NCBI RefSeq assembly: GCF_013113715.1
Contig: NZ_CP053344.1
Location: 1,612,001 to 1,676,000 of the forward strand
Source of the DNA: Herbiconiux sp. SALV-R1
GTDB taxonomy: Bacteria > Actinomycetota > Actinomycetes > Actinomycetales > Microbacteriaceae
Length of the DNA stretch: 64,000 nt
Direction of reading: 5' to 3'
The position numbers were made by a program, and so were the translations under genes. Below the pieces are notes generated by a model. The model did not search any database. It had not been told where the DNA came from and worked only from the letters and a program-made list of their open reading frames with translations. Below are positions 55,351 through 64,000 of the stretch, in pieces; position 1 is the stretch's first letter; every line of letters begins with the position of its first letter.

Positions 55351-55373
55351 GTCGGCGCGGGGTTGGGCTGAGC

Positions 55374-56194
55374 CTATCGCTTGGTGCCTTCGGCGAGCGA
55401 GGCGGCGAGCTTCCCGACGGCGGGGACTCCCCCGTCGGCGAGGGCCTTGACGAGGGCCGAACCGACGATGGCGCCGTCGGCGTAGCCGAGGATCTCGGCG
55501 ATCTGATCGGCGGTCGAGATGCCGATGCCCACGGCGAGGCTGTCGCCGCCCTGGGCTCGGAGGCGGTCGACGAGCTTGCGGGCCGCGGCGTCGAGATCGG
55601 CGCGTGCCCCCGTGATGCCCATCGTCGAGACGGTGTAGACGAAGCCGCGGCTGTTCTCGATCGCGAGGCGCAGGCGCTCGTCGCTCGAGGTGGGGGCGGC
55701 GAGGAAGACGCGGTCGAGGCCGGTGCGGTCGCTCGTGGCGAGCCAGTCGGCACCGGAGTCGACGGTGAGGTCGGGCGTGATGAGCCCGGCTCCCCCGGCC
55801 GAGACCAGGTCGTCGGCGAAACGGTCGACGCCGTACTGCAGCACCGGGTTCCAGTACGTCATGAGCAGCACGGGTGCGTCGACGCGGGAACGGATGCGCT
55901 CCACGGCCGTGAAGGCGTCACGCAGTCGCACCCCCTTCTCGAGCGCCTCGACGGTGGCGGCCTGGATGACCGGGCCGTCCATCACCGGGTCGGAGTACGG
56001 CAGCCCGAGCTCGAGCACGTCGACGCCGTTCTCGACCAGGGCGACCGCGGCGTCGACGCTCTCGTCGAGCGAGGGGTAGCCCACGGGGAGGTAGCCGACA
56101 AAGGCGCCGGCGCGGTCGGTGTTCGCCCGCGCGATGGTCGAGGCCACGGGCGACTCGGGTGCCGAGACGGAGGCGGGGGCGGCGGCGGTGTCGC

Positions 56195-56198
<4 letters not shown>
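55374..56198 (-). CDS. trpA: Tryptophan synthase alpha chain
   Basis: Cleaves indole-3-glycerol phosphate and channels indole to TrpB. The 274-residue protein shows [10 protein letters not shown], the catalytic glutamate and aspartate in [16 protein letters not shown], and GIGISTADQ near the phosphate site. ATG 56198 overlaps the trpB stop (ATGA). It is the last gene of the his-trp operon. Confidence 0.96.
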
Positions 56199-57441
<1,243 letters not shown>

Positions 57442-57445
<4 letters not shown>

Positions 57446-58215
57446 GCGGAAAGGAACTCCTTCAGCGTCGCCGCCGGGTCGGCACCGGTGACCAGTGCCT
57501 CGCCGATGAGCACGACGTCGGCGCCGGAGGCGCGGTAGTGCGCCACGTCGGCCGGGGTCTTGACGGCGGATTCGGCGACCTTCACGGTGCCGTCGGGGAT
57601 GCGCTCGGCGAGCCGGCCGAACAGGTCGGGGTCGAGCTCGAAGGTGCTGAGGTCGCGGGCGTTGACACCCACGAGGTCGGCACCGAGGTCGACGGCGCGC
57701 GACACCTCGACGGCGTCGTGGGTCTCGACCAGGGGGGTCATGCCGAGCGAGCGGATGAACTCGTGGAGGCGCGAGAGCGTGGGCTGGTCGAGCGCGGCGA
57801 CGATGAGGAGCACCAGATCGGCGCCCGCGGCGCGCGCCTCGAGCACCTGGTACTCGGTGGCGATGAAGTCTTTGCGCAGCACCGGCACCGGCACCGCGGC
57901 GCGCACGGCCTCGAGGTCGGCGAGCGAGCCCTTGAACTTGCGGCCCTCGGTGAGCACGCTGATGGCGCTCGCACCGGCACCGGAATAGAGCGAGGCGAGC
58001 ACGGCGGGGTCGGGGATCTCGGCGAGGTCACCGCGCGACGGGCTCGCACGCTTGACCTCGGCGATGATCTTCACCCGCTCGGCGGGGGCGAGCGCCGCGA
58101 GGGCGTCGAGGGCTGCGGCGCGCGCGAGGGCTGCGGTCTCGACCTCGGAGAGACTCCTGGTCAGCTGACGCTCCGCCGCGTCCTCGAGCGCTCCGGCTAC
58201 GAGATCGGCGAGCAC
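57442..58215 (-). CDS. trpC: Indole-3-glycerol phosphate synthase
   Basis: Closes the indole ring in tryptophan synthesis. The 257-residue protein has the conserved [15 protein letters not shown], with catalytic lysine, then VLRKDFI and GVNARDL. The start needed judgement: GTG 58215 gives [13 protein letters not shown], like related proteins, with AAGGAG 11 bases upstream. A CTG four codons earlier overlaps the upstream stop but is a poor start codon. It lies 5 bases after the small membrane protein gene. Confidence 0.93.
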
Positions 58216-58220
58216 CTGGG

Positions 58221-58451
58221 TCAGTGCTCCTTCGCGGCCGTGCGGGAGCCGTTCACACCGTAGCCGGCCTTCGACAGCGCGAAGCCGAGGATGAAACCGA
58301 ACACGGTGAGGCCCGCCGAGGCCCAGACCAGCCACTGGATGTCGAAGAAGAAGGCGACGGTACCGATGGCGATGCCGATCAGCGAGACGACGACGGCCGT
58401 CCATGCAGCGACGGAGTGGCCTTCGCCCAGTTCATCCTCTTCGTGGCTCAT
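58221..58451 (-). CDS. Small membrane protein, HGxxPAAW/DUF6704-like
   Basis: A 76-residue protein with the motif GHSVAAWTAV, a variant of the HGxxPAAW signature, and two membrane helices (about 14-35 and 40-60). Small proteins of this kind are conserved inside actinobacterial trp operons, with unknown role. It has AGGAAGAG before ATG 58451 and lies between the Trp-associated membrane protein and trpC. Confidence 0.85.
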   Translation of the reverse strand: MSHEEDELGEGHSVAAWTAVVVSLIGIAIGTVAFFFDIQWLVWASAGLTVFGFILGFALSKAGYGVNGSRTAAKEH

Positions 58452-58487
58452 CGATCTCTTCCTGTCGTCGGGTGGTTCCGGTCAAGT

Positions 58488-59183
58488 CTATCGGGTGGGG
58501 TCGGAGCCGCGTGTCAGGCGGTCCCAGTCGTCGACCGCCGCGTCGCGTCGCGCGGCGGCGTCCGGACGCGACGCGGCGTCGGGCGCGCCGGAGCCGGATG
58601 CCTCGTCCGGCTCGCCCTCGTCGAAGAAGTCCCCTGGATCGGAGCTCTGCCGCCCGTCGGCCGACTCGAAGGTGACGGCCTGGTACTTGCGCCCGGCGGC
58701 CGGCCAGCGGCGCACGGTGACGATCACCAGGAGACCGGCGACGACCATGAGCGCCCCGAGCACCACGCTGACGGCGGGCCACGGTGTCTCGGACCCGACG
58801 GTCGCGAGCTCGCGGATCGACGTGGTGCCCGCCACGCCCGTGCTGGTCGTGACGACGGAGGCGCCCGCTCCGACCGGGTCGGAGAGCGCCCCGATGGCCG
58901 ACCAGAGCACGCTCACGCCGAGCAGCACCTCGAGCGCGCCGAGCACGATGCGCACGAGCGGTCCGGCGATCGCCAGTGCCCCGGCGAGGGCGATGCCCGC
59001 GAGCCCGAGGGCCGAGAGCGCCGGTGCGGCGACCGAGCCCGGCACGTCGAGCACGGTGTCGGTGGTGGGCGACGCCACGAGCACGAGCGTGCCCCACGAC
59101 TGCGACCAGGCGAGGAAGGTCAGCGCCGAGAGCAGCAGGATGCCGAGGATGGAGAAGACCTTGAGACGCCGGGCACCGCCCAT
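58488..59183 (-). CDS. Trp biosynthesis-associated membrane protein
   Basis: A 231-residue protein with about four membrane helices: near 8-26 (ILGILLLSALTFLAW), 50-75, 78-100 and 135-155, then an acidic cytoplasmic tail. It corresponds to the Trp-operon-associated family (TrpM/TIGR02234 type) found after trpE in actinobacteria; its function is unknown. ATG 59183 shares one base with the trpE stop (TGATG). The remaining frame upstream is a trpE shadow. Confidence 0.87.
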   Translation of the reverse strand: MGGARRLKVFSILGILLLSALTFLAWSQSWGTLVLVASPTTDTVLDVPGSVAAPALSALGLAGIALAGALAIAGPLVRIVLGALEVLLGVSVLWSAIGALSDPVGAGASVVTTSTGVAGTTSIRELATVGSETPWPAVSVVLGALMVVAGLLVIVTVRRWPAAGRKYQAVTFESADGRQSSDPGDFFDEGEPDEASGSGAPDAASRPDAAARRDAAVDDWDRLTRGSDPTR

Positions 59184-60718
59184 CAGCGCACCCTCGTCAT
59201 CGCGTTCGCGACGGCGACCGCGCGCAGCGGCGCCGCCGCCTTGTTCACCGACTCCTGGAACTCGCTCGCCGGGTCGGAGTCGGCGACGAGCCCGCCGCCC
59301 GCCTGCACCCGGGCCACACCGTCGCGGATGGTGGCGGTGCGGATGGCGATCGCCACGTCGGCGTCGCCCCCGAACGCGAAGTACCCCACGACACCGCCGT
59401 AGAGGCCGCGCTGCGCCGGTTCGAGCTCGTCGATGATCTCCAGCGCCCTCGGCTTGGGCGCGCCCGAGAGCGTGCCGGCCGGGAAGGTCGCCCGGAACAC
59501 GTCGATCGCGTCGACGCCGTCGCGCAGCTGACCCTCCACCGAGGAGACGATGTGCATGATGTGGCTGAACCGCTCCACCCGCATGAACTCGGTGACCTCG
59601 ACCGAGGAGGCCTCGCAGACCTTGAGCAGATCGTTGCGGGCGAGGTCGACCAGCATGAGGTGCTCGGCGCGCTCCTTGTCGTCGGCGAGCAGCTCGCGCT
59701 CCAGCTCGACGTCGTGCTGCGGCGTGTCGCCCCGCGGCCGGGAGCCCGCGATCGGGTGCGTGTGCGCCCGCCCCTTCTCCACCTTCACCAGCGCCTCGGG
59801 GCTCGAGCCCACGATCTGGTAGGGCGTGCCGTCGGTGTCGACGAGGGTGAGCAGGTACATGTACGGGCTCGGGTTGAGGGTGCGCAGCGCCCGGTAGACG
59901 TCGATCGGATGCGCGGGGCAGTCGAGCTCGAAACGCTGGCCGATCACCACCTGGAAGATGTCGCCCTCGCGGATGTGCTCCTTGGCCACCTCGATGGCCT
60001 GCAGGAAATCGGCGCGCTCGGTGCGCGCATCCGGAACCGCCGTCACCGAGAAGTCGGCGGTGGCGAGCCACGCCTCGGCCGGCTGGGCGAGCGACGACTG
60101 CAGGGCGTCGAGCCGCTGCTGCGACTCGGCCCACAGCTCGTCGGCGCTCTCCGCCTCGCGGTCGGCGAGCACGGTGACGACGAGCTGCACGGTGCCGAGC
60201 ACGTGGTCGACCACGACGAGCTCCGACACGAACGACAGCGCCTGGCTCGGGATGCGGTAGTCGGCGGGCGGGCGGTTCGGCAGGCGCTCCAGCTGACGCA
60301 CGGTCTCCCAGCCGATGAACCCGACGAGCCCGCCGGTGAGCGGCGGGTGCGAGGGCACCGACGGGGTCTTCCAGTGCTCGTAGAGGGCGCTCACGGCCTC
60401 GAGCGGTGCGTCGGGGAGCCCCGCGGGCAGCACGCGCTCGATCGGCAGGCCGAGGTCGAGCCAGACCGCCCTGTCGTCGTCTTCGGTGAGCAGTCCGAAG
60501 CTGGAGACGCCGATGAAGGAGAAGCGCGACCAGACGCCGCCCTGCTCCGCCGACTCGAGGAGGAAGGTGCCGGGGCGGCCGTCGGCGAGCTTGCGGTAGA
60601 TGCCGACGGGGGTCTCGCCGTCGGCGTAGAGCTCGCGGATCACCGGGATCACGCGGTGCCCGGCGTGCAGCGCGTCGAAGTCGGCGCGGGAGGTCGTGGA
60701 GGCGGGGATGGTGGTCAT
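59183..60718 (-). CDS. trpE: Anthranilate synthase component I
   Basis: Makes anthranilate from chorismate. The 511-residue protein keeps the feedback-site LLES motif (TFLLESAEQGG), so tryptophan inhibition is expected. Catalytic motifs include FQVVIGQRFE, GSRPRGDT and the helix SGAPKPRALEIIDELEP. No trpG is visible here, so the glutaminase subunit must be encoded elsewhere. ATG 60718 starts 4 bases after the hisI stop, joining the his and trp segments. Confidence 0.96.
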   Translation of the reverse strand: MTTIPASTTSRADFDALHAGHRVIPVIRELYADGETPVGIYRKLADGRPGTFLLESAEQGGVWSRFSFIGVSSFGLLTEDDDRAVWLDLGLPIERVLPAGLPDAPLEAVSALYEHWKTPSVPSHPPLTGGLVGFIGWETVRQLERLPNRPPADYRIPSQALSFVSELVVVDHVLGTVQLVVTVLADREAESADELWAESQQRLDALQSSLAQPAEAWLATADFSVTAVPDARTERADFLQAIEVAKEHIREGDIFQVVIGQRFELDCPAHPIDVYRALRTLNPSPYMYLLTLVDTDGTPYQIVGSSPEALVKVEKGRAHTHPIAGSRPRGDTPQHDVELERELLADDKERAEHLMLVDLARNDLLKVCEASSVEVTEFMRVERFSHIMHIVSSVEGQLRDGVDAIDVFRATFPAGTLSGAPKPRALEIIDELEPAQRGLYGGVVGYFAFGGDADVAIAIRTATIRDGVARVQAGGGLVADSDPASEFQESVNKAAAPLRAVAVANAMTRVR

Positions 60719-60722
60719 CGTC

Positions 60723-61079
60723 CTACGAGTCTCCCACCAGCACGACGGGCTCGAGCGGGTCGACGTCGAAGCAGCGGCGCGCGCCCGTGTGGCATGCGGC
60801 GCCGATCTGGTCGACCTCGACGAGGAGCGTGTCGGCATCGCAGTCGAGGGCCGCGCTCTTCACGTACTGCACGTGGCCCGAGGTGTCCCCCTTGCGCCAG
60901 TACTCCTGGCGCGACCGCGACCAGAAGGTCACCCGGCCCTCGGTGAGGGTGCGGCGCAGCGCCTCGGCGTTCATGTAGCCGAGCATGAGCACCTCCTTGG
61001 TGTCCCACTGCTGGATGATGGCGGGGAGGAGTCCCTTCTCGTCGAAGGTCACCCGCTCGAGCACGTCGTCGACGCTCAT
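60723..61079 (-). CDS. hisI: Phosphoribosyl-AMP cyclohydrolase
   Basis: Opens the adenine ring in histidine synthesis. The 118-residue protein has [31 protein letters not shown] and the metal cysteines in [12 protein letters not shown]. It is monofunctional; the partner hisE is a separate gene. ATG 61079 overlaps the hisF stop by 4 bases. Confidence 0.96.
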   Translation of the reverse strand: MSVDDVLERVTFDEKGLLPAIIQQWDTKEVLMLGYMNAEALRRTLTEGRVTFWSRSRQEYWRKGDTSGHVQYVKSAALDCDADTLLVEVDQIGAACHTGARRCFDVDPLEPVVLVGDS

Positions 61080-61846
61080 CGCACGACCACCCCTTCTCGT
61101 CTCAGCTCGTCCTTGACCTGGCCCACCGTCATCTCGCGCAGGTGGAAGACGGATGCGGCGAGCACCGCATCCGCGCCCGCTGCGACGGCCTGGCCGAAGT
61201 GCTCCACCGCTCCCGCTCCGCCCGAGGCGATGACGGGAACGCTGCTCACCTCGCGCATGAGGCGCACCAGCTCGAGGTCGAAGCCGTCTTTGGTGCCGTC
61301 GGCGTCGATGGAGTTGACGAGGAGCTCCCCCGCTCCGCGGCGGATCGCCTCCTCGGCCCACTCCAGGGCGTCGAGCTCGGTCTCGCGGCGGCCGCCGTGC
61401 GTCGTGACCACGAAGCCCGAGGGCGTGCGACCGGGCTCCGCGGTGCGCTTGACGTCGAGCGAGAGCACGAGCACCTGCGCGCCGAAGCGGTCGGCGATCT
61501 CGTCGATGAGCTGGGGGCGGGCGATGGCGGCGCTGTTCACGCCCACCTTGTCGGCGCCCGAGGCGAGCAGGCGCGCCACGTCGGCGTCGGAGCGCACTCC
61601 CCCGCCGACCGTGAGCGGGATGAAGACCTGCTCGGCCGTCTGGCGCACCACGTCGTACATGGTGGCCCGGTCGTCGACGGTGGCGGTGACGTCGAGGAAG
61701 GTGAGCTCGTCGGCGCCCTGCTCGGAGTAGAGCTTCGCGAGCTCGACGGGGTCGCCGGCGTCGCGCAGGTTCTCGAAGTTCACGCCCTTCACGACGCGGC
61801 CGGCCGCCACGTCGAGGCAGGGGATGACGCGTACGGCGAGCGACAT
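61076..61846 (-). CDS. hisF: Imidazole glycerol phosphate synthase subunit HisF
   Basis: Cyclase half of the enzyme that makes imidazole glycerol phosphate. The 256-residue barrel has the catalytic aspartate in [18 protein letters not shown] and the second in [16 protein letters not shown]. hisH and hisA are not in this window. It shares one base with the hisG stop (TGATG) and overlaps hisI. Confidence 0.97.
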   Translation of the reverse strand: MSLAVRVIPCLDVAAGRVVKGVNFENLRDAGDPVELAKLYSEQGADELTFLDVTATVDDRATMYDVVRQTAEQVFIPLTVGGGVRSDADVARLLASGADKVGVNSAAIARPQLIDEIADRFGAQVLVLSLDVKRTAEPGRTPSGFVVTTHGGRRETELDALEWAEEAIRRGAGELLVNSIDADGTKDGFDLELVRLMREVSSVPVIASGGAGAVEHFGQAVAAGADAVLAASVFHLREMTVGQVKDELRREGVVVR

Positions 61847-62685
61847 CAGATCCTCGCCGCGTGGATCGGGCTGACCAGGATGGCCCGGGCGCCGACGGCG
61901 TACAGCGCGTCCATCACCTGGTTGGTGTCGGTGCGCGGCACCATGGCGCGCACGGCGACCCAGTCGCGGTCGTGCAGCGGCGAGACCGTGGGCGACTCGA
62001 TGCCGGGGGTCAGCGCGACCGCCTCGTCGAGCTGGGCGACGGGCACGTCGTAGTCCATCAGCACGTACTGGCGGGCCACGAGCACACCCTGCAGGCGGCG
62101 CAGCAGCGTCTCCGCACCGGGGTGCTCGGAGCCCGAGCTGATGAGCACGGCGGTCGATTCGAGGATGACGGGGCCGAAGATCTCGAGGCCGGCCTTCTTC
62201 AGGGTGCCGCCGGTGGAGACCACGTCGGCCACCGCATCCGCGACGCCCAGGCGCACCGCGGATTCGACGGCGCCGTCGAGGCGCACCAGGCTCGTGGTGA
62301 TGCCGTGGCTCTTCAGGAAGGCGCCGACGAGGCCGGGGTAGCTGGTGGCGACCCGGGCACCCTGCAGGTCGGCGAGCTCGATCGCCGTGCCCTGGGGGCG
62401 GGCGAAGCGGAAGGTCGACTCGCCGAAGAGCAGAGCCGCGACCTCGGTGGCGGGCGACTCGGAGTCGAGCAGCAGGTCGCGGCCGGTGATGCCCACGTCG
62501 AGGGCGCCGGAGCCGACGTAGGTGGCGATGTCGCGCGGGCGCAGGTAGAAGAACTCGACGCCGTTGCGCGGGTCGGCGGTGACGAGTTCACGGGAGTCGC
62601 GACGCCCGTGGTAGCCCGCCTCGGCGAGCATCTGGGCGGCGGTGTCGGAGAGGGAGCCCTTGTTGGGCACCGCGATCTTGAGCAT
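61846..62685 (-). CDS. hisG: ATP phosphoribosyltransferase, long form
   Basis: First step of histidine synthesis. The 279-residue length and C-terminal regulatory domain ([19 protein letters not shown]) mark the long form, which is histidine-inhibited and needs no HisZ. The N-terminal [14 protein letters not shown] and the phosphate loop region ([16 protein letters not shown]) are clear. It follows hisE by 61 bases. Confidence 0.97.
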   Translation of the reverse strand: MLKIAVPNKGSLSDTAAQMLAEAGYHGRRDSRELVTADPRNGVEFFYLRPRDIATYVGSGALDVGITGRDLLLDSESPATEVAALLFGESTFRFARPQGTAIELADLQGARVATSYPGLVGAFLKSHGITTSLVRLDGAVESAVRLGVADAVADVVSTGGTLKKAGLEIFGPVILESTAVLISSGSEHPGAETLLRRLQGVLVARQYVLMDYDVPVAQLDEAVALTPGIESPTVSPLHDRDWVAVRAMVPRTDTNQVMDALYAVGARAILVSPIHAARI

Positions 62686-62746
62686 TCTGGGGTCTTTCGA
62701 GGGAGTCGGGTGAGATCGCGCGCAGATCGGGCTCTGCCGGGCCTCG

Positions 62747-63010
62747 TCAGAGATGTCGGTAGACGTCGGTGGGCGTCAGGCCCTTGGCGAGCATCAGCAC
62801 CTGCAGGTGGTACAGCAGCTGCGAGATCTCCTCGGCGGTGTTCTCGTCGGACTCGTACTCGGCGGCCATCCACACCTCGGCGGCCTCCTCGACGATCTTC
62901 TTGCCGATGGTGTGCACACCGGCATCGAGCTCGCGCACGGTACCGGACCCGTCAGGCCGCTCGACGGCCTTCACGGAGAGCTCGAGGAACAGCTCGTCGA
63001 AAGTCTTCAC
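62747..63010 (-). CDS. hisE: Phosphoribosyl-ATP pyrophosphatase
   Basis: Second step of histidine synthesis. The 87-residue protein shows the MazG-like [14 protein letters not shown] acidic helix that binds magnesium and ends [17 protein letters not shown] 63010 lies 6 bases after a TACCCT hexamer. It is the first gene of the his-trp operon; vapC ends 39 bases upstream. Confidence 0.95.
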   Translation of the reverse strand: MKTFDELFLELSVKAVERPDGSGTVRELDAGVHTIGKKIVEEAAEVWMAAEYESDENTAEEISQLLYHLQVLMLAKGLTPTDVYRHL

Positions 63011-63016
63011 CCCACC

Positions 63017-63022
63017 AGGGTA
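63017..63022 (-). promoter_or_regulatory. Candidate -10 of the his-trp operon
   Basis: TACCCT on the minus strand, exactly 6 bases before the hisE GTG. No -35 and no leader-peptide attenuator was recognised. Confidence 0.4.
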
Positions 63023-63049
63023 CCGGTGCCGAAGCCCCCTCCCGCGCCG

Positions 63050-63463
63050 TCACCCATCCGCCAGCGCCAGCCGCTCGACCTCCTGACCCGTGAGCCCCGC
63101 GATGAGGTCGAAGTCTTTGTCGAGATGCAGCACCGTGAGACGCGACGCCTCCGCCGTCGCCGCGATGAGCAGATCGGCGAGCGACGCCGACCTGTGGAGG
63201 CCCCGGTCGGCGAGGAAGCCCTGCACCTGATGCGCACGTTCCTCGATCGCCGGGGTGAGATTCGCGACGATCAGAGACGAGACCGGAGGCAGCTGGAAGA
63301 TCGAGGCGAAGTCAGCTCCCGATCGGGCGGAGTACCCGAGTTCGAGCCTGGTGACCACGCAGATGTGCACCAGGCCGCGCTCGATTCGCTCGGCCCAGAG
63401 AGCGGGGTCTTCACTCACGGACAGCCGTGCGAGTGCCGACTTGTCGATGAGCCACTCGGTCAT
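63050..63463 (-). CDS. vapC: PIN-domain toxin, VapC family
   Basis: Predicted ribonuclease toxin. The 137-residue PIN protein has the acidic active-site residues in place: D7 in WLIDKSAL, the glutamate in TRLELGYS, and the aspartate in [11 protein letters not shown], with [11 protein letters not shown] near the end. Its ATG at 63463 overlaps the vapB stop by 4 bases, the standard antitoxin-toxin layout. Confidence 0.92.
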   Translation of the reverse strand: MTEWLIDKSALARLSVSEDPALWAERIERGLVHICVVTRLELGYSARSGADFASIFQLPPVSSLIVANLTPAIEERAHQVQGFLADRGLHRSASLADLLIAATAEASRLTVLHLDKDFDLIAGLTGQEVERLALADG

Positions 63464-63681
63464 CGCCAGGCGTCGTTCATGAGGTCGTCGTCGAGGAGCC
63501 CGGAGAACAGCTTCTCCGAGCGCACGAGATCGTCGACGGTCACGGTCGACTTGACTCGCCTGGCCTCGCTGATGAGCTGACGGCGAACGTACTCGGCTCG
63601 GGAGAGACCGAGGACTGCTGCCTGGGCGTCGATATCGGCGACGACATCATCGGGGACGTCGCGGATGAGCAGATCGGACAT
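63460..63681 (-). CDS. vapB: Antitoxin, VapB family (FitA-like ribbon-helix-helix)
   Basis: A 73-residue protein with an N-terminal [20 protein letters not shown] ribbon-helix-helix, which binds DNA as a dimer, and a C-terminal tail ([18 protein letters not shown]) that should plug the VapC active site. I chose ATG 63681 with AAAGGAG just upstream over the longer frame at 63708. It would repress its own operon. Confidence 0.9.
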   Translation of the reverse strand: MSDLLIRDVPDDVVADIDAQAAVLGLSRAEYVRRQLISEARRVKSTVTVDDLVRSEKLFSGLLDDDLMNDAWR

Positions 63682-63698
63682 CACACTCCTTTCGCTCG

Positions 63699-63714
63699 GA
63701 TATCCCACGATATC
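63699..63714 (-). promoter_or_regulatory. GATATC repeat, likely vapBC operator
   Basis: GATATC-CCAC-GATATC lies 18 bases upstream of the vapB start. Two self-complementary hexamers spaced 10 bases apart, about one helix turn, are typical of ribbon-helix-helix operators, and the site overlaps where a -10 would lie. Confidence 0.55.
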
Positions 63715-63747
63715 ACGGCATGCCTCGCGCAGGAAGGCGCTATCAGA

Positions 63748-64000
63748 TCAGGGGGTCTTCTCGAAGAGGGCGATGAACATGGCGTCGGTGGTGTTGCGGT
63801 GGGGCCAGAGTTGGGCGGCGGGGTCGGGGGCGCCGAGGGTGAGGGTGTCGCCGGCGACGTCGCGGAGGACCGCCTGGGTGTCGAGCTGGGTGAGCTCGTC
63901 GGGCCAGCGGCGGAGGAGGCCCTGCACCTGGCCGCGGGTCTCGGCGACGTGGGGTGAGCAGGTGACGTAGGCGAGGAGGCCGCCGGGCTTCAGCGCCTTC
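63748..64000 (-). CDS. rsmB: 16S rRNA (cytosine-C5)-methyltransferase RsmB, C-terminal part
   Basis: The last 83 codons are visible; the rest lies beyond the window. The catalytic TCS motif is present in AYVTCSPHVAETRGQV, where the cysteine serves in m5C transfer, and the protein ends MFIALFEKTP. It probably methylates 16S rRNA at C967. It lies upstream of vapBC on the same strand, in the rsmB-(rpe)-hisE neighbourhood common to the group. Confidence 0.9.
   Translation of the reverse strand, partial: KALKPGGLLAYVTCSPHVAETRGQVQGLLRRWPDELTQLDTQAVLRDVAGDTLTLGAPDPAAQLWPHRNTTDAMFIALFEKTP

Noticed and set aside
58216-58226. CTG start of trpC overlapping the stop of the small membrane gene
   Set aside because: CTG is rare as a start and the AAGGAG would be too close; GTG 58215 fits both spacing and homologous N-termini.

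Overview
The window looks like chromosomal core DNA of a high-G+C actinobacterium, most likely family Microbacteriaceae (relatives of Leifsonia, Herbiconiux or Clavibacter). The evidence is the strong G/C bias at third codon positions, frequent GTG starts, RbpA, WhiA, OpcA and a PdtaR-type ANTAR regulator, and the gene order ctaB/tkt-tal-pgi-zwf-opcA-pgl, secG-tpiA-pgk-gap, whiA-rapZ-uvrC, uvrA-uvrB, coaE-rpsA, polA, pyk, gltDB and trp/his. No phage, insertion sequence, CRISPR array or rRNA was seen. One tRNA was found (Leu, anticodon CAA). Layout: 1-8.5 kb carries the start of ctaB (minus) and a plus-strand pentose-phosphate operon. From 8.6 to 13.1 kb, rbpA, secG, tpiA, pgk, gap and sodA lie on the minus strand. 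From 13.2 to 24.1 kb come whiA, rapZ, uvrC, a plus-strand gene with a pRiA4b ORF-3-like domain, uvrA and uvrB. pfkA (plus) then meets a minus-strand coaE-pxpABC operon tail to tail, followed by rpsA. From 29.9 to 42.6 kb is the most variable part: a large LuxR (LAL) regulator, a sugar-epimerase-like gene with a DUF4166 gene, a DUF885 protein, the complete imuA-imuB-dnaE2 mutagenesis cassette, and a 177-bp tandem repeat array. From 42.6 to 64 kb come polA, a thioesterase, pdtaR, tRNA-Leu, a lipoprotein, pyk, gltD-gltB, and one long minus-strand hisE-G-F-I-trpE-(membrane)-(small membrane)-C-B-A operon. A VapBC module and the 3' end of rsmB complete the window. How it works together: the first half supplies central carbon flux (lower glycolysis, oxidative and non-oxidative pentose-phosphate pathway, phosphofructokinase; pyruvate kinase lies in the second half). 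The second half turns those intermediates into glutamate, histidine and tryptophan. Between them is a concentration of DNA-repair genes: uvrA, uvrB, uvrC, polA and imuA-imuB-dnaE2. The main result of reading the non-coding DNA is that these repair genes share a promoter form. uvrA, uvrB and uvrC carry GTGTCGGTG followed by 8 bases and a -10 hexamer; polA and imuA carry one-mismatch or weaker versions. This is the RecA-NDp element recognised by the PafBC activator in mycobacteria. imuA additionally has a perfect 16-bp LexA palindrome between its -35 and -10. Many first-of-operon genes have a TAnnnT hexamer exactly 6 bases before the start codon, suggesting widespread leaderless transcripts. Other points of interest are a hairpin family (GACGGAGTYTC...GARACTCCGTC) at two intergenic sites, a perfect 27-bp inverted repeat after uvrB, and apparent absence of lgt, rpe and yvcK from places where related genomes usually carry them.
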